64,000 bases of DNA from Candidatus Gemmiger excrementigallinarum (GTDB lineage: Bacteria; Bacillota; Clostridia; Oscillospirales; Ruminococcaceae). Below the pieces are notes generated by a model. It did not search any database and had not been told where the DNA came from. It saw nothing but the letters and a program-made list of their open reading frames with translations. This document shows, piece by piece, positions 34,815 to 44,505 of this stretch (position 1 is the stretch's first letter; every line of letters begins with the position of its first letter). Position numbers and translations under genes: made by a program. The stretch lies in the NCBI GenBank assembly GCA_019116445.1, contig DXBP01000059.1, positions 39,136 to 103,135 on the forward strand. The letters are read 5' to 3'.

Positions 34815-36416
34815 ATGCTTTTGGTCCGCAATATCCGCCTGCCGCTGTCCTGCTCCGACCCGGATGCCGAAGCGACAGCACAGGCCCTGCACATTCTGGG
34901 TGTGCCGCCTCACCGGTCGGCACATACCGGCGTGGCAAAACTTTCGGTGGATGCCCGGCACGGCAAGCCCGTTCTGGTGTACACCATAGCAGTCACACTC
35001 AACGACGAGGGTGAGGAATCGGCTTTGGCCGGGGCCTCGCCCTGTGTCTGTTTCACCCGTCCGCCCCGGTTTGACTTCCCGACCGGTGATGGGCCGCTGA
35101 CCCACCGCCCGGTGGTGGTGGGCTTGGGACCGGCAGGTCTTTTTGCGGCGCTGTTGCTGGCGCGTTCCGGATACCGTCCGCTGGTACTGGAACGTGGCCC
35201 GGACCTGACCCGCCGTATCGAAGCGGTGGAACGCTTTGAAAAAACCGGCATCCTGGACACCAACGCCAACATTCAGTTCGGGGAAGGTGGCGCCGGAACT
35301 TTCTCTGACGGCAAGCTGACCACCCGGGTGGGAGATCCGCTCTGTGCTTTTGTCACACAGGCGTTCCTGGAACACGGTGCCCCGGCAGATATTGCCTGGC
35401 GGCAAAAGCCCCACGTCGGTACCGACCTGCTGCGGGGGATCATCCGCAGCATCCGGGGCGAGATTGAATCCCTGGGCGGGGAAGTGCGCTTTGATACGGC
35501 CCTTACCGGGCTGCAAAGCCGCGGTGGCGTGCTGACCGGTATCAGCACCACGGCGGGGGATATTCCCTGCGACCGGCTGATTCTTGCCGTGGGGCATAGC
35601 GCGCGGGATACCTTCGCCATGCTGCACCAGGCGGTGCTGCCGCTGGAGTGCAAGCCTTTTTCCGTAGGGTTCCGCGCCGAGCACCTGCAATCTGAAATTG
35701 ACAGAAGTCTGTATCATGCTGCTGCAGGCCATCCTTCGCTGCCCCGTGGCGAGTACCAGCTCAGCCAGCACGTGCGCGGCGGGCGTTGTGTATATACCTT
35801 CTGTATGTGCCCGGGCGGCACGGTCTGTGCCGCTGCCAGCGAGGAGGGCGGAGTGGTTACCAACGGCATGAGTCTGCACGCACGGGACGGCCGCAACGCC
35901 AATGCGGCGGTGGTGGTCAGTTTGGATGGCCGGGACTTTGCCAATGACCCGGCCCGGGCGGTGGCTTTCCAGCGCCGTTTGGAGCAGGCGGCTTTCCGGG
36001 CAGGCGGTGGCCAATACCAGGGGCCGGCTGAAACGGTAGGCAGCTTTTTGCAGGGCCGCGGCCGTCTGGAACTGGACCGCGTACAGCCCACATATCCGCG
36101 GGGCGTGACGCCTGCCGATCTTGGCGCTTTGCTGCCGGAGGAACTTTCCGGCGCACTGCGGGAAGGCATTACGGCGTTTGGCCGCAAGCTGGCTGCCTAT
36201 CGCGCGCCGGATGCGGTTCTGACCGGGTTGGAAACGCGTACCAGCAGCCCGGTACGGCTGCTGCGGGATGGAGAATCGCTGCAGTGCACCGGTTTGTCAG
36301 GACTGTACCCATGCGGCGAAGGGGCCGGTTATGCGGGCGGCATCATGACGGCAGCAGTGGACGGTGTCCGCTGCGCGGCTGCTTTGATGCGGGATTGCAG
36401 ACCCGTGGAACAGTAA
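34815..36416 (+). CDS. Uncharacterised FAD-dependent dehydrogenase (COG2509-like)
   Basis: 533 residues. An N-terminal alpha/beta segment (1-95) precedes the dinucleotide-binding motif VVVGLGPAGLF (about 100-110); NANIQFGEGGAGTFSDGKLT and the C-terminal GLYPCGEGAGYAGGIMTAAVDG complete the FAD-binding fold typical of this widespread, poorly studied dehydrogenase group. The reaction is unknown. AAAGGAA precedes the ATG at 34815. It lies 22 bases after cdaR and 27 bases before the XpaC-like gene, so it probably belongs to that transcript. Confidence 0.85.
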   Translation: MLLVRNIRLPLSCSDPDAEATAQALHILGVPPHRSAHTGVAKLSVDARHGKPVLVYTIAVTLNDEGEESALAGASPCVCFTRPPRFDFPTGDGPLTHRPVVVGLGPAGLFAALLLARSGYRPLVLERGPDLTRRIEAVERFEKTGILDTNANIQFGEGGAGTFSDGKLTTRVGDPLCAFVTQAFLEHGAPADIAWRQKPHVGTDLLRGIIRSIRGEIESLGGEVRFDTALTGLQSRGGVLTGISTTAGDIPCDRLILAVGHSARDTFAMLHQAVLPLECKPFSVGFRAEHLQSEIDRSLYHAAAGHPSLPRGEYQLSQHVRGGRCVYTFCMCPGGTVCAAASEEGGVVTNGMSLHARDGRNANAAVVVSLDGRDFANDPARAVAFQRRLEQAAFRAGGGQYQGPAETVGSFLQGRGRLELDRVQPTYPRGVTPADLGALLPEELSGALREGITAFGRKLAAYRAPDAVLTGLETRTSSPVRLLRDGESLQCTGLSGLYPCGEGAGYAGGIMTAAVDGVRCAAALMRDCRPVEQ

Positions 36417-36443
36417 CAATGGAAAGAGGAATCTGAGAAAAGT

Positions 36444-37592
36444 ATGGCAACACATCCCTACAAACCGTCGGACCCTTCCGAGGATGTACCCCGCTACACG
36501 GGAATTTCCGACCTGGACGACATTCTGGACCAGACCGTCAGCGCTGCGTCGGGTATCGGCGCCAGAGTGCTGGCGGGGATCTCCGGTGTGCTGGAGCAGG
36601 TGGGGGATGCTATTGATGCCGCCCGGAACCAGGAAACGGAACAGCCATTCTCCAAATGGAAGCGCCGCCTGGACCGGCGCCTGCAAAACGGCAAACAGGG
36701 CAGTGCCCTGTCTATTGCGGTTACCGGCTGGACTTTGTGTGCAGGGTTCGGTATTGCGGCACTGGTTATGTTTATTCTGTCGGCGGTAGGTCCCGAGAGT
36801 CTGGGTGTTACCCAAGAGGAATTTATGGTCTTTCCCATCCTGATGGCTTGTTTTACACCGTTTTCGGTGGGATTTGGAATCATGGGCGGCGTCGGGGTAC
36901 GGCAGTACCGCTATTTTGGGCGGCTGCGCCAGTATCTGCGGGTGGCCCGGGACTGGGTCAGTGATGTGGCAGCCCTGGCGCACCAAACCATGATCGACCG
37001 GCGTCAGGTGGACAAGGACTTGCACCGCGCCGTGGCCAACGGCGATCTGCCCGATGCTTTGCTGGATGAAGCGGCGAATACCCTGTACTGGGATGAGGCG
37101 CGGTATGTGCAGCCTGCGGCAGAAGCCCGGCAGGAAGAAACACCTTCCGCCGCGGAGGAAACGGACCACCTGCGGGGGGAAGGCCAGGACTTTCTGGCAT
37201 ATCTGGATGCCTGTGCAGGGCGCCTGGGACCGGATGCAGACGAGGAACTTGCGCAGATGCGCAAGAGCTGTGCGGCCATTCTGGGCTTTGTGCACAACCA
37301 TCCCGAACAGATGGGCAAGGTGCGGCGTTTTCAGGAATATTATCTGCCCACCACACGCAAACTCCTGGATACGGCGCAAGGGCTGGGGGAGGCGGATGTG
37401 CAGCACGCGCAGGAGATCCGCAGGGATATTACCGGGATTCTGCATACGCTGAACCAGGCTTACAGCAAACTCTATGATACATTGCTGCAGGATATAAGCC
37501 TGGATGTTTCCACCGAGATCGATACGCTGGAAACCATGCTGCGTCAGGATGGACTGACCCATGATTTTGAAACAGATTTTAAAAACGGCTGA
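36444..37592 (+). CDS. XpaC-like (5-bromo-4-chloroindolyl phosphate hydrolysis) protein
   Basis: 382 residues. An N-terminal region with LDDILDQTV, two membrane segments (about 92-112 and 128-150), and a long helical C-terminal part with an acidic linker (about 225-245) match the XpaC family, named for an indirect phosphatase phenotype. Its true role is unknown; it often pairs with TelA/toxic-anion-resistance proteins, which are not present here. GAAAGAGG lies upstream of the ATG. Confidence 0.7.
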   Translation: MATHPYKPSDPSEDVPRYTGISDLDDILDQTVSAASGIGARVLAGISGVLEQVGDAIDAARNQETEQPFSKWKRRLDRRLQNGKQGSALSIAVTGWTLCAGFGIAALVMFILSAVGPESLGVTQEEFMVFPILMACFTPFSVGFGIMGGVGVRQYRYFGRLRQYLRVARDWVSDVAALAHQTMIDRRQVDKDLHRAVANGDLPDALLDEAANTLYWDEARYVQPAAEARQEETPSAAEETDHLRGEGQDFLAYLDACAGRLGPDADEELAQMRKSCAAILGFVHNHPEQMGKVRRFQEYYLPTTRKLLDTAQGLGEADVQHAQEIRRDITGILHTLNQAYSKLYDTLLQDISLDVSTEIDTLETMLRQDGLTHDFETDFKNG

Positions 37593-37636
37593 CCGCTGAT
37601 GCGGCGGCCTTTACCCTGGATAAGGAGCGAACTACC

Positions 37637-39670
37637 ATGAAATATCCCGCCTGGCAGATCAAGACCGCGGAAGCGGGGGCCGAAGAAAAGCTGGCCTCCG
37701 CCGGTTGCGGTGTACTGCTGCGCCGGGTGCTGGCGGCCCGCGGCTGCAAAGATGCCGCGGCGGCACACCAGTTGCTGGAACCTTCCGTTGACCTTTCGGA
37801 CCCTTTTCTGCTGCGTGATATGGACAAAGCGGTGGCACGTATCGAGCAGGCCATTGAAGCCGAAGAACCGATTGTGATTTATGGTGACTATGACGTGGAC
37901 GGCATTTCGGCTACGGCCATCCTCTATGAATGTCTGTCCAGTCAGGGCGCTCACGTGCGGTGCAAACTGCCCACGCGCGGCAGCGGCTATGGCCTGACCC
38001 GTCCGGCCTTAGAGGCTCTGGCCCGGAAAGGCTTCACCCTGGTAATTACGGTGGATAATGGCATTTCGGCGGTGGAGGAAGCCGCCTGTGCCAAAGAGTT
38101 GGGGCTGGATCTTGTCATCACCGACCATCACCTGCCCGGGGAAACGCTGCCCGATGCGGTGGCTGTGGTAGACCCCAAGCGGGCGGATGATGAAAGCCCT
38201 TTCAAAAACCTGTGCGGTGCCGGGGTGGCTTTCAAGCTGTGCGCTGCCCTGGAAGGCTGCGATCCCGCCGAACTGCTGGAGATGTACGGCGAGTTTGTGG
38301 CGCTGGGCACTGTGGCGGATGTGATGCCGCTGGTAGGTGAAAACCGCGTTCTGGTGCGGGAAGGTCTGGCTTTGCTGCAGGATACCATGCGCCCCGGTCT
38401 GCACGCACTGCTGGAAAGCGGCGGCTATGCGGGAAAGCCGGTCACTACGGACACAGTCAGCTACGGCCTGGCCCCGCGCCTGAACGCAGCAGGGCGTATG
38501 GACAATGCCTCTGTGGCCCTCAAACTGCTTTTGTGCGGGGATGAGGAACAGGCAACAGGCATTGCTGCCCGCCTGGCGGAGATCAACACCGAGCGGCAGC
38601 AGACCGAGCAGGATGTGTTTGCCGCTGCCTGCCGTACGCTGGAAACCGACCCGGCACGTCTGCAGGACCGTGTGCTGGTGGTTTCGGGGGAGGACTGGCA
38701 TCCCGGTGTCATCGGAATTGTGGCGGCCCGGCTGATGGAACGTTACAGCCGCCCGGTGTTAGTCATCTCCCTGCATGAGGGGGAAGGGCGCGGCAGCGGC
38801 CGTGCCCCGGATGCCTTCGACCTGCACAGTGCGCTGGCTGCCTGCGCCGGGCATCTGACCCGGTTCGGCGGTCATGCTGCGGCAGCGGGTATCGAAATCG
38901 AAGAAGAAAAGCTGCCGGCTTTCCGGCAGGCTATCAATGAATGGGCGGCGCAGCATGCGGCACGGCCGGCACCGGCTACCCTGCAGCTGGATGCAGTGGT
39001 CACGCTGGAAGAGCTTGACCTGCCCAACGTCCAGGAACTGACCCGGCTGGCTCCCTTCGGACGGGAAAATCCCACCCCGGTTCTGCTGGTGCAGAACGCC
39101 GTCGTGGACGGTGTGTGGGCTATGGGGGCCGAGGGACGCCACACCCGTGTACGCTTGCGGCAGGGCAATCATACGTTGTTTGCCTCTCTGTTCGGGATAC
39201 CGCCGCAGCAGTTTGCCTACCCGGTGGGGGCGGCGGTGGAAGCCGCCCTGGAAGTTTCTGTTTTTACCGGGCGCAGCGGGCCTATGGTGTCGGCCCATCT
39301 GAAAGGAATCCGGCCTGCAAACCTGAGCAATACGCCCAGTGAACAGGCCGCCTGGTTTGAAGCATTCCGTACCGGTGCGGTACTGGAACCGGTACGGGCG
39401 GAAGCCTTGCTGCCGGAGCGCAATGATACCGTGATGCTGTATAAGCGTATCCGGAGCGGCCAGGTATTTACGTCGGATCTGCAGCCGGTCTTTGCGGCAC
39501 AAGGGCCGGAAAACACAGGCAAAACCCTGGCCAGCCTGCTGGCGCTGCAGGAACTGGGCCTGATCGAAGAGCAAAACGGCCGGTGGCTGCCGGTCCCTGT
39601 CAGCCAGAAACAGGATCTGGCTTCCGCCCCGGTGCTGAAAAAACTGGCACAGCAGGCGGCACAAGGTTAA
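37637..39670 (+). CDS. recJ: Single-stranded-DNA exonuclease RecJ
   Basis: 677 residues. The DHH domain has YGDYDVDGISATAIL and ITDHHLPG, and the DHHA1 domain has GGHAAAAG, giving the manganese site; an OB-like domain follows and a C-terminal extension ends the protein. RecJ degrades single-stranded DNA 5'-3' in recombinational and mismatch repair. AAGGAGCG lies upstream of the ATG. The Rel gene starts 26 bases after its stop codon. Confidence 0.95.
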   Translation: MKYPAWQIKTAEAGAEEKLASAGCGVLLRRVLAARGCKDAAAAHQLLEPSVDLSDPFLLRDMDKAVARIEQAIEAEEPIVIYGDYDVDGISATAILYECLSSQGAHVRCKLPTRGSGYGLTRPALEALARKGFTLVITVDNGISAVEEAACAKELGLDLVITDHHLPGETLPDAVAVVDPKRADDESPFKNLCGAGVAFKLCAALEGCDPAELLEMYGEFVALGTVADVMPLVGENRVLVREGLALLQDTMRPGLHALLESGGYAGKPVTTDTVSYGLAPRLNAAGRMDNASVALKLLLCGDEEQATGIAARLAEINTERQQTEQDVFAAACRTLETDPARLQDRVLVVSGEDWHPGVIGIVAARLMERYSRPVLVISLHEGEGRGSGRAPDAFDLHSALAACAGHLTRFGGHAAAAGIEIEEEKLPAFRQAINEWAAQHAARPAPATLQLDAVVTLEELDLPNVQELTRLAPFGRENPTPVLLVQNAVVDGVWAMGAEGRHTRVRLRQGNHTLFASLFGIPPQQFAYPVGAAVEAALEVSVFTGRSGPMVSAHLKGIRPANLSNTPSEQAAWFEAFRTGAVLEPVRAEALLPERNDTVMLYKRIRSGQVFTSDLQPVFAAQGPENTGKTLASLLALQELGLIEEQNGRWLPVPVSQKQDLASAPVLKKLAQQAAQG

Positions 39671-39696
39671 ATCCAGAAAAAGGGGGAGAAATTCTT

Positions 39697-41916
39697 ATGG
39701 GGAACACCGAAGCGACGAAGGAAACCAATGCGATGGAAAACGTCGCAGCTGAGGAAGTCAAAGTGCCCATCACCTACGAGGATCTGAAAAAGAACATGGT
39801 CGATAGCGGGCGCCCCTATGATTTTGATATGATCGACCGCGCGTACACGCTGGCGGCACAAGCCCATGGGGGACAGCGCCGCCGCAGCGGCGAACCGTAC
39901 ATCTGTCATCCGCTTTCGGTAGCGCAGATCCTGGTGGAACTGGGCATGGACAGTGAAAGCATTGCGGCGGCCCTCATGCACGATGTGGCCGAGGATACGC
40001 CGGTATCCGTGGCGGAAATCAAACAAAAATTCGGCCCCGAAGTGTCCTTGCTGGTGGATGGCGTTACCAAGTTGACGCAGATCAAGTTTTCCAACGTGGA
40101 GGACCGCCAGGCAGAGAACCTGCGTAAGATGCTGCTGGCCATGAGCCAGGACGTCCGCGTTATGATCATCAAGCTCTGCGACCGTCTGCACAATATGCGC
40201 ACGGGGGATGCCTGGCCGGAACAGAAGCGCCGGGACAAAGCCCTGGAAACCATGGAAGTTTACGCGCCCATTGCGCACCGGCTGGGCATCTCCAACATCA
40301 AGGAAGAACTGGAAGACCGCAGCCTGCATTATCTGGACCCCATCGGATACGAAACCATCCGCGATCTGCTCAACAAACATGGGGATGAATTCCTGCACAA
40401 GGTCTGCCATACCATTGCCCGGCACCTGGCGGAAAACGGTATCCCCAAAGCGACCATCCGTCACCGCGTCAAGAGCATCTACGGTATCTACCGCAAGATG
40501 TATATGCAGAACAAGGACTTTGAGGAAATTTACGATGTTTACGCGGTGCGCATCATTCTGGAAAACGTTCCCGAATGTTATACGGCGCTGGGCCTGATCC
40601 ACGATATGTATCACCCACTGCCCAACCGCTTCAAGGACTATATTTCCACGCCCAAACCCAACGGCTACCAGAGTCTGCATACCACAGTCATCGGTCGGGA
40701 AGCCATTCCGTTTGAAGTGCAGATCCGCACCTGGGATATGGACCGCATGGCGGAATACGGCATTGCTGCCCACTGGAAGTACAAGGCCGGCATCACCGGC
40801 AGTTCCAACGACAAGCTGGATGAACGCCTGGCCTGGGTGCGCCAGCTGTTGGAAAGTCAGCGTTCCAGCGCTGATGCCACCGATCTGCTCAGCGATATCA
40901 AGAGCGACCTTCTGCCGGAGGAAGTGTTTGCCTTCACGCCCCGGGGGGATGTGATCAACCTCCCGGCGGGAGCCACCGTCATCGACTTTGCCTACGCCAT
41001 TCATTCAGCGGTAGGTAACCGGATGATCGGCGCCAAGGTCAACAACCGGATCGTTTCCATCGACCATAAGGTCCAGACCGGCGAGATCATTGAGATCCTG
41101 ACTGGACCGGAGAACCGTGGCCCCAGCCGGGACTGGCTCAATATCGTCAAAACCAGCGAAGCCAAAAACAAGATCCGCAACTGGTTCAAAAAGGAACGCC
41201 GGGAAGAAAACATCGAGGAAGGCCGCAACGCCCTGGAACGGGAGCTGCGCCGCAATATGATCGTACTCACCGAGGAACAGCGGGAGCCCTTCATGGGCAA
41301 CCTGGCCCGGCGCAACCACTGCAATACGGTGGACGAAATGTATGCTGCCATCGGTTACGGCGGTCTGCAGATTTCGCGGATGCTCTCCAAAATCAAGGAG
41401 GAATACGCCAAACTCAAAGAAACCGAGCCCAAACCCGTTACGGTGGAGCTCAAGCACGTGCACTCTTCCGACGGCGTTGTGGTGGAGGGCATCGACAATT
41501 GCCCCATCAAGTTCGCCAAGTGCTGTTCACCGCTGCCCGGGGATGACATCATCGGGTTTGTGACCCGTGGATTTGGTGTTTCCATCCATAAGCGGGATTG
41601 TGCCAATGTGCGGGAAAGTATGCGCCATCCCGAAAATGCCGACCGCTGGGTGCGGGCTTACTGGGCAGACGATGCCCGGGAAAACTACAAGGCCTCGCTG
41701 GAACTCACCTGTATGGACCGCGCAAACCTGGTTTCGGATATTGCGCTGGCGCTGGGAGATATGCGTGTGCCCATCTATTCCCTGATGGCCCGCGCGGCGG
41801 AACAGGGCCGGGCCCGCATGAGCCTGACCGTTGGTATTACCAACACCGAACACCTGAACAGCGTGGTGGCACGGCTGAAAAAAGTCAAGGATGTCATCAG
41901 TGTCATCCGCAGCTGA
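39697..41916 (+). CDS. relA: Bifunctional (p)ppGpp synthetase/hydrolase Rel
   Basis: 739 residues. Order: HD hydrolase domain with His71 and HDVAEDT (95-101), synthetase domain with RHRVKSIYGIYRKM and GYQSLHTTV, TGS domain (EEVFAFTPRGDVINLP), a Cys-bearing region (NCPIKFAKCCSPLPGD) and a C-terminal ACT domain. Both catalytic halves look intact, so it can make and break the alarmone. The ATG at 39697 follows GGGGGAG by eight bases. The recJ-rel-dtd-MBL order is conserved in Firmicutes. Confidence 0.97.
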   Translation: MGNTEATKETNAMENVAAEEVKVPITYEDLKKNMVDSGRPYDFDMIDRAYTLAAQAHGGQRRRSGEPYICHPLSVAQILVELGMDSESIAAALMHDVAEDTPVSVAEIKQKFGPEVSLLVDGVTKLTQIKFSNVEDRQAENLRKMLLAMSQDVRVMIIKLCDRLHNMRTGDAWPEQKRRDKALETMEVYAPIAHRLGISNIKEELEDRSLHYLDPIGYETIRDLLNKHGDEFLHKVCHTIARHLAENGIPKATIRHRVKSIYGIYRKMYMQNKDFEEIYDVYAVRIILENVPECYTALGLIHDMYHPLPNRFKDYISTPKPNGYQSLHTTVIGREAIPFEVQIRTWDMDRMAEYGIAAHWKYKAGITGSSNDKLDERLAWVRQLLESQRSSADATDLLSDIKSDLLPEEVFAFTPRGDVINLPAGATVIDFAYAIHSAVGNRMIGAKVNNRIVSIDHKVQTGEIIEILTGPENRGPSRDWLNIVKTSEAKNKIRNWFKKERREENIEEGRNALERELRRNMIVLTEEQREPFMGNLARRNHCNTVDEMYAAIGYGGLQISRMLSKIKEEYAKLKETEPKPVTVELKHVHSSDGVVVEGIDNCPIKFAKCCSPLPGDDIIGFVTRGFGVSIHKRDCANVRESMRHPENADRWVRAYWADDARENYKASLELTCMDRANLVSDIALALGDMRVPIYSLMARAAEQGRARMSLTVGITNTEHLNSVVARLKKVKDVISVIRS

Positions 41917-41940
41917 ATTCACGATACAAGGAGAAAAAAT

Positions 41941-42396
41941 ATGCGAGCAGTGATCCAGCGCGTCACCGGGGCGTCTGTTACCGTCAACGGCGGTCCGGAA
42001 CGTGCCATCGGGCCCGGTCTTGTGATTCTGCTGGGCGTGCGGGATACCGATGACCCGGCCATCGTGCCGAAGCTGGCTGAAAAATGCGCCCATCTTCGGA
42101 TTTTTGAAGATGACGCAGGCAAACTCAACCGCAGTGCGGTGGAACTGGGGTACGAAGCCCTGGTGGTTTCCAACTTTACGCTGTACGGCGATACGACAAA
42201 AGGAAAACGGCCGAGTTTTATCCATGCCGCCAAGGCGGATCTGGCGGTGCCCTGCTATGAACAGTTTCTCGAAGAGATGGGCAAGCAGGGACTTAAGGCC
42301 GTACAGCACGGGGAATTCGGTGCCGATATGCAGATCCGTCTGCTCAATGACGGCCCCGTCACCATTGTCATCGATACCGACGAATGGAAAAAATAG
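41941..42396 (+). CDS. dtd: D-aminoacyl-tRNA deacylase
   Basis: 151 residues, full length. MRAVIQRVTGASVTV at the N-terminus, the SNFTLYGDT segment and the C-terminal NDGPVTI cross-subunit Gly-Pro motif mark DTD. It removes D-amino acids wrongly attached to tRNA. AAGGAG lies nine bases before the ATG, 24 bases after rel. Confidence 0.96.
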   Translation: MRAVIQRVTGASVTVNGGPERAIGPGLVILLGVRDTDDPAIVPKLAEKCAHLRIFEDDAGKLNRSAVELGYEALVVSNFTLYGDTTKGKRPSFIHAAKADLAVPCYEQFLEEMGKQGLKAVQHGEFGADMQIRLLNDGPVTIVIDTDEWKK

Positions 42397-42404
42397 GAGG
42401 TCCC

Positions 42405-43010
42405 ATGAAGATCCAACACATGCACGGGCTTGCCCCGCTGTATACCAATACGTTTCTGATTACCACCGATGCAGGCCACGGCATCATCGTGGACCCGGCG
42501 GCTGCGCCCGAAACCTATCTGCAGGCACTGGAAAAGGAAGGTGCCCGGCTCACACATATCTTGCTTACCCATGGCCATTATGATCATGTGGGAGCCGTGG
42601 CGGCGCTGCGCAAGGCCACCGGCTGCAAGGTGTATATGGATCCGGTGGACGCTGTGGGCAGCCAGATGCTGCCGCTGACCAAAGATCTGGTGGATGAAAA
42701 CTGGCCCGCCGATAATGCTCTGAAAATCGACGATCTTACGTTTACTGTCTACCATACACCTGGCCATACCCCTGGCAGTGTCTGCCTGGTCTGCGGTCAG
42801 ATCATGTTCAGCGGAGATACGCTGTTTGCCGGGTCCTGCGGTCGTACCGATCTGCCCGGCGGCAGTGTGCGGCAGATGCAGCAGAGCCTTTCCATGCTGG
42901 CTGCGCTGCCGCTGTCGGACGAGGTGCAGGTGCGGCCCGGGCATGAGTCCTTCACCACACTGGGGCAGGAACGTCGCTCCAACCCCTACCTGAACGGTAT
43001 GTGGTTCTGA
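42405..43010 (+). CDS. Metallo-beta-lactamase-fold hydrolase (glyoxalase II-like)
   Basis: 201 residues. LTHGHYDHVG supplies the HxHxDH zinc motif; GHTPGS, FSGDTLF and the C-terminal RPGHE complete the binuclear site. This short form lacks the glyoxalase II substrate domain and is annotated as an MBL-fold hydrolase of unknown substrate; it is typically found between dtd and hemZ. AGGAGG lies four to five bases before the ATG. Confidence 0.9.
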   Translation: MKIQHMHGLAPLYTNTFLITTDAGHGIIVDPAAAPETYLQALEKEGARLTHILLTHGHYDHVGAVAALRKATGCKVYMDPVDAVGSQMLPLTKDLVDENWPADNALKIDDLTFTVYHTPGHTPGSVCLVCGQIMFSGDTLFAGSCGRTDLPGGSVRQMQQSLSMLAALPLSDEVQVRPGHESFTTLGQERRSNPYLNGMWF

Positions 43011-43044
43011 TAGGCCAAGCAAAATAACAAGGAGACTTTACGCT

Positions 43045-44505
43045 ATGCAGATCGTTTTGCGCGGCACGGCAGCGGGATATGAAGCGGAGCATACCGCCCG
43101 CCTCTTTTTCCCTGGTGCCGAAAAGGCGGTACAGCTCCCGGAATCCGGGGATTATGTGCTGGCCGTCAGCCATGAAAAAACTGATTTTGTGCTGCTTCGT
43201 CTGGGGCAGGAACTTTGCTGGCGCACGGCGCTTCGTGGTCCCGAAGCAGACGCGGAATATACGCTGTGCTGCCTGATGTATGATCTTCTGCGGGAAAAAA
43301 CCGGCCAGAACCCGCCCTGGGGCATGATGACCGGTGTGCGCCCGGTGCGCATCATTCATGATCTGCGGGCGATGGGGGCGACAGAGGCGGAAGTCGAGGA
43401 CCGTTTCCTGCGCCATTTTGCCTGCACGCCGGAAAAATTTGCGCTGGCCCGGGGCATTGCCGATCTGCAGCGCCCGGTGCTGGAGGCGGCAGATCCCATG
43501 GATTGCAGTGTCTATGCGGGGATACCGTTCTGCCCTACGCGGTGCAGTTATTGCAGTTTTGTTTCCCGCACCGTGGGGGACAAAGCGACGCGGGCACTGG
43601 TTCAGCCCTATGTGGACAAACTCTGTGAGGAACTTACGGCTATCCGGCAGACGGCTGACCGGTGCGGGCTGCGCATCCGTACTTTTTATATTGGCGGCGG
43701 CACGCCCACCAGCCTTACGGCAGCGCAGCTGGAACAGCTGATGTCCCATATCGCCCGCACGTTTGACCTGAGTGCCCTGGACGAGTACACCGTCGAGGCC
43801 GGTCGCCCGGATTGTACCGATCTTGAAAAACTGCGTATTATCAAACAGTATGGCGCTACCCGTATCTCCATCAATCCCCAGACTTTTTCGGACGAGGTGC
43901 TCCGCAATATCGGCCGACGCCACACGGCGCAGGACATCATTGACTGCTTTGCCGCAGCGCGCTCTGCGGGGCACGACAACATCAATATGGACCTGATTGC
44001 AGGCCTGCCCGGTGATACGGTGGAGGGGTTCGCGCATAGTCTGGAACAGGCCATTGCCCTGGACCCCGAGAATATCACCGTGCACACACTTACGCTGAAA
44101 CGCGCCTCCAATCTGGTGGTGGAACACCGTGCGGCAGACTATGACGATGTGGCGGCCATGCTGGACCGCTGCAATCTGCTGCAGCAGGCCGGGTACCGCC
44201 CCTATTATCTGTACCGCCAGAAGGGAACGCTGCAGAATCTTGAAAATACCGGTTGGGCCAAACCCGGTAAGGAGTGCCTGTATAACATTTACATTATGGA
44301 GGAAGTACACACCATCCTCTCGGCGGGGGCGGGCGGTTCCACCAAGCTCGTGATCCCCGGCAAACGCCATGGTAAAATCGAGCGTATCTTCAATTTCAAA
44401 TATCCCACCGAATATATTGACCGTTTCGGGGAGATACTGGCCCGTAAACAGGGCGTGGAGGATTTCTATGAACGTTACGCAACGCAAACGCTTCGTCAGC
44501 CGTGA
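43045..44505 (+). CDS. hemZ: HemZ-type radical SAM coproporphyrinogen dehydrogenase
   Basis: 486 residues. After a variable N-terminal region of about 155 residues comes a radical SAM core with CPTRCSYCSF (three-Cys 4Fe-4S motif), FYIGGGTPTSL and NMDLIAGLPG, then the HemN-like C-terminal region. It is assigned to oxygen-independent coproporphyrinogen III oxidation, though several HemZ/HemW relatives act as heme chaperones instead; no other heme-synthesis gene is in view. AAGGAG lies upstream of the ATG. Its last 38 bases overlap the following gene. Confidence 0.85.
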   Translation: MQIVLRGTAAGYEAEHTARLFFPGAEKAVQLPESGDYVLAVSHEKTDFVLLRLGQELCWRTALRGPEADAEYTLCCLMYDLLREKTGQNPPWGMMTGVRPVRIIHDLRAMGATEAEVEDRFLRHFACTPEKFALARGIADLQRPVLEAADPMDCSVYAGIPFCPTRCSYCSFVSRTVGDKATRALVQPYVDKLCEELTAIRQTADRCGLRIRTFYIGGGTPTSLTAAQLEQLMSHIARTFDLSALDEYTVEAGRPDCTDLEKLRIIKQYGATRISINPQTFSDEVLRNIGRRHTAQDIIDCFAAARSAGHDNINMDLIAGLPGDTVEGFAHSLEQAIALDPENITVHTLTLKRASNLVVEHRAADYDDVAAMLDRCNLLQQAGYRPYYLYRQKGTLQNLENTGWAKPGKECLYNIYIMEEVHTILSAGAGGSTKLVIPGKRHGKIERIFNFKYPTEYIDRFGEILARKQGVEDFYERYATQTLRQP

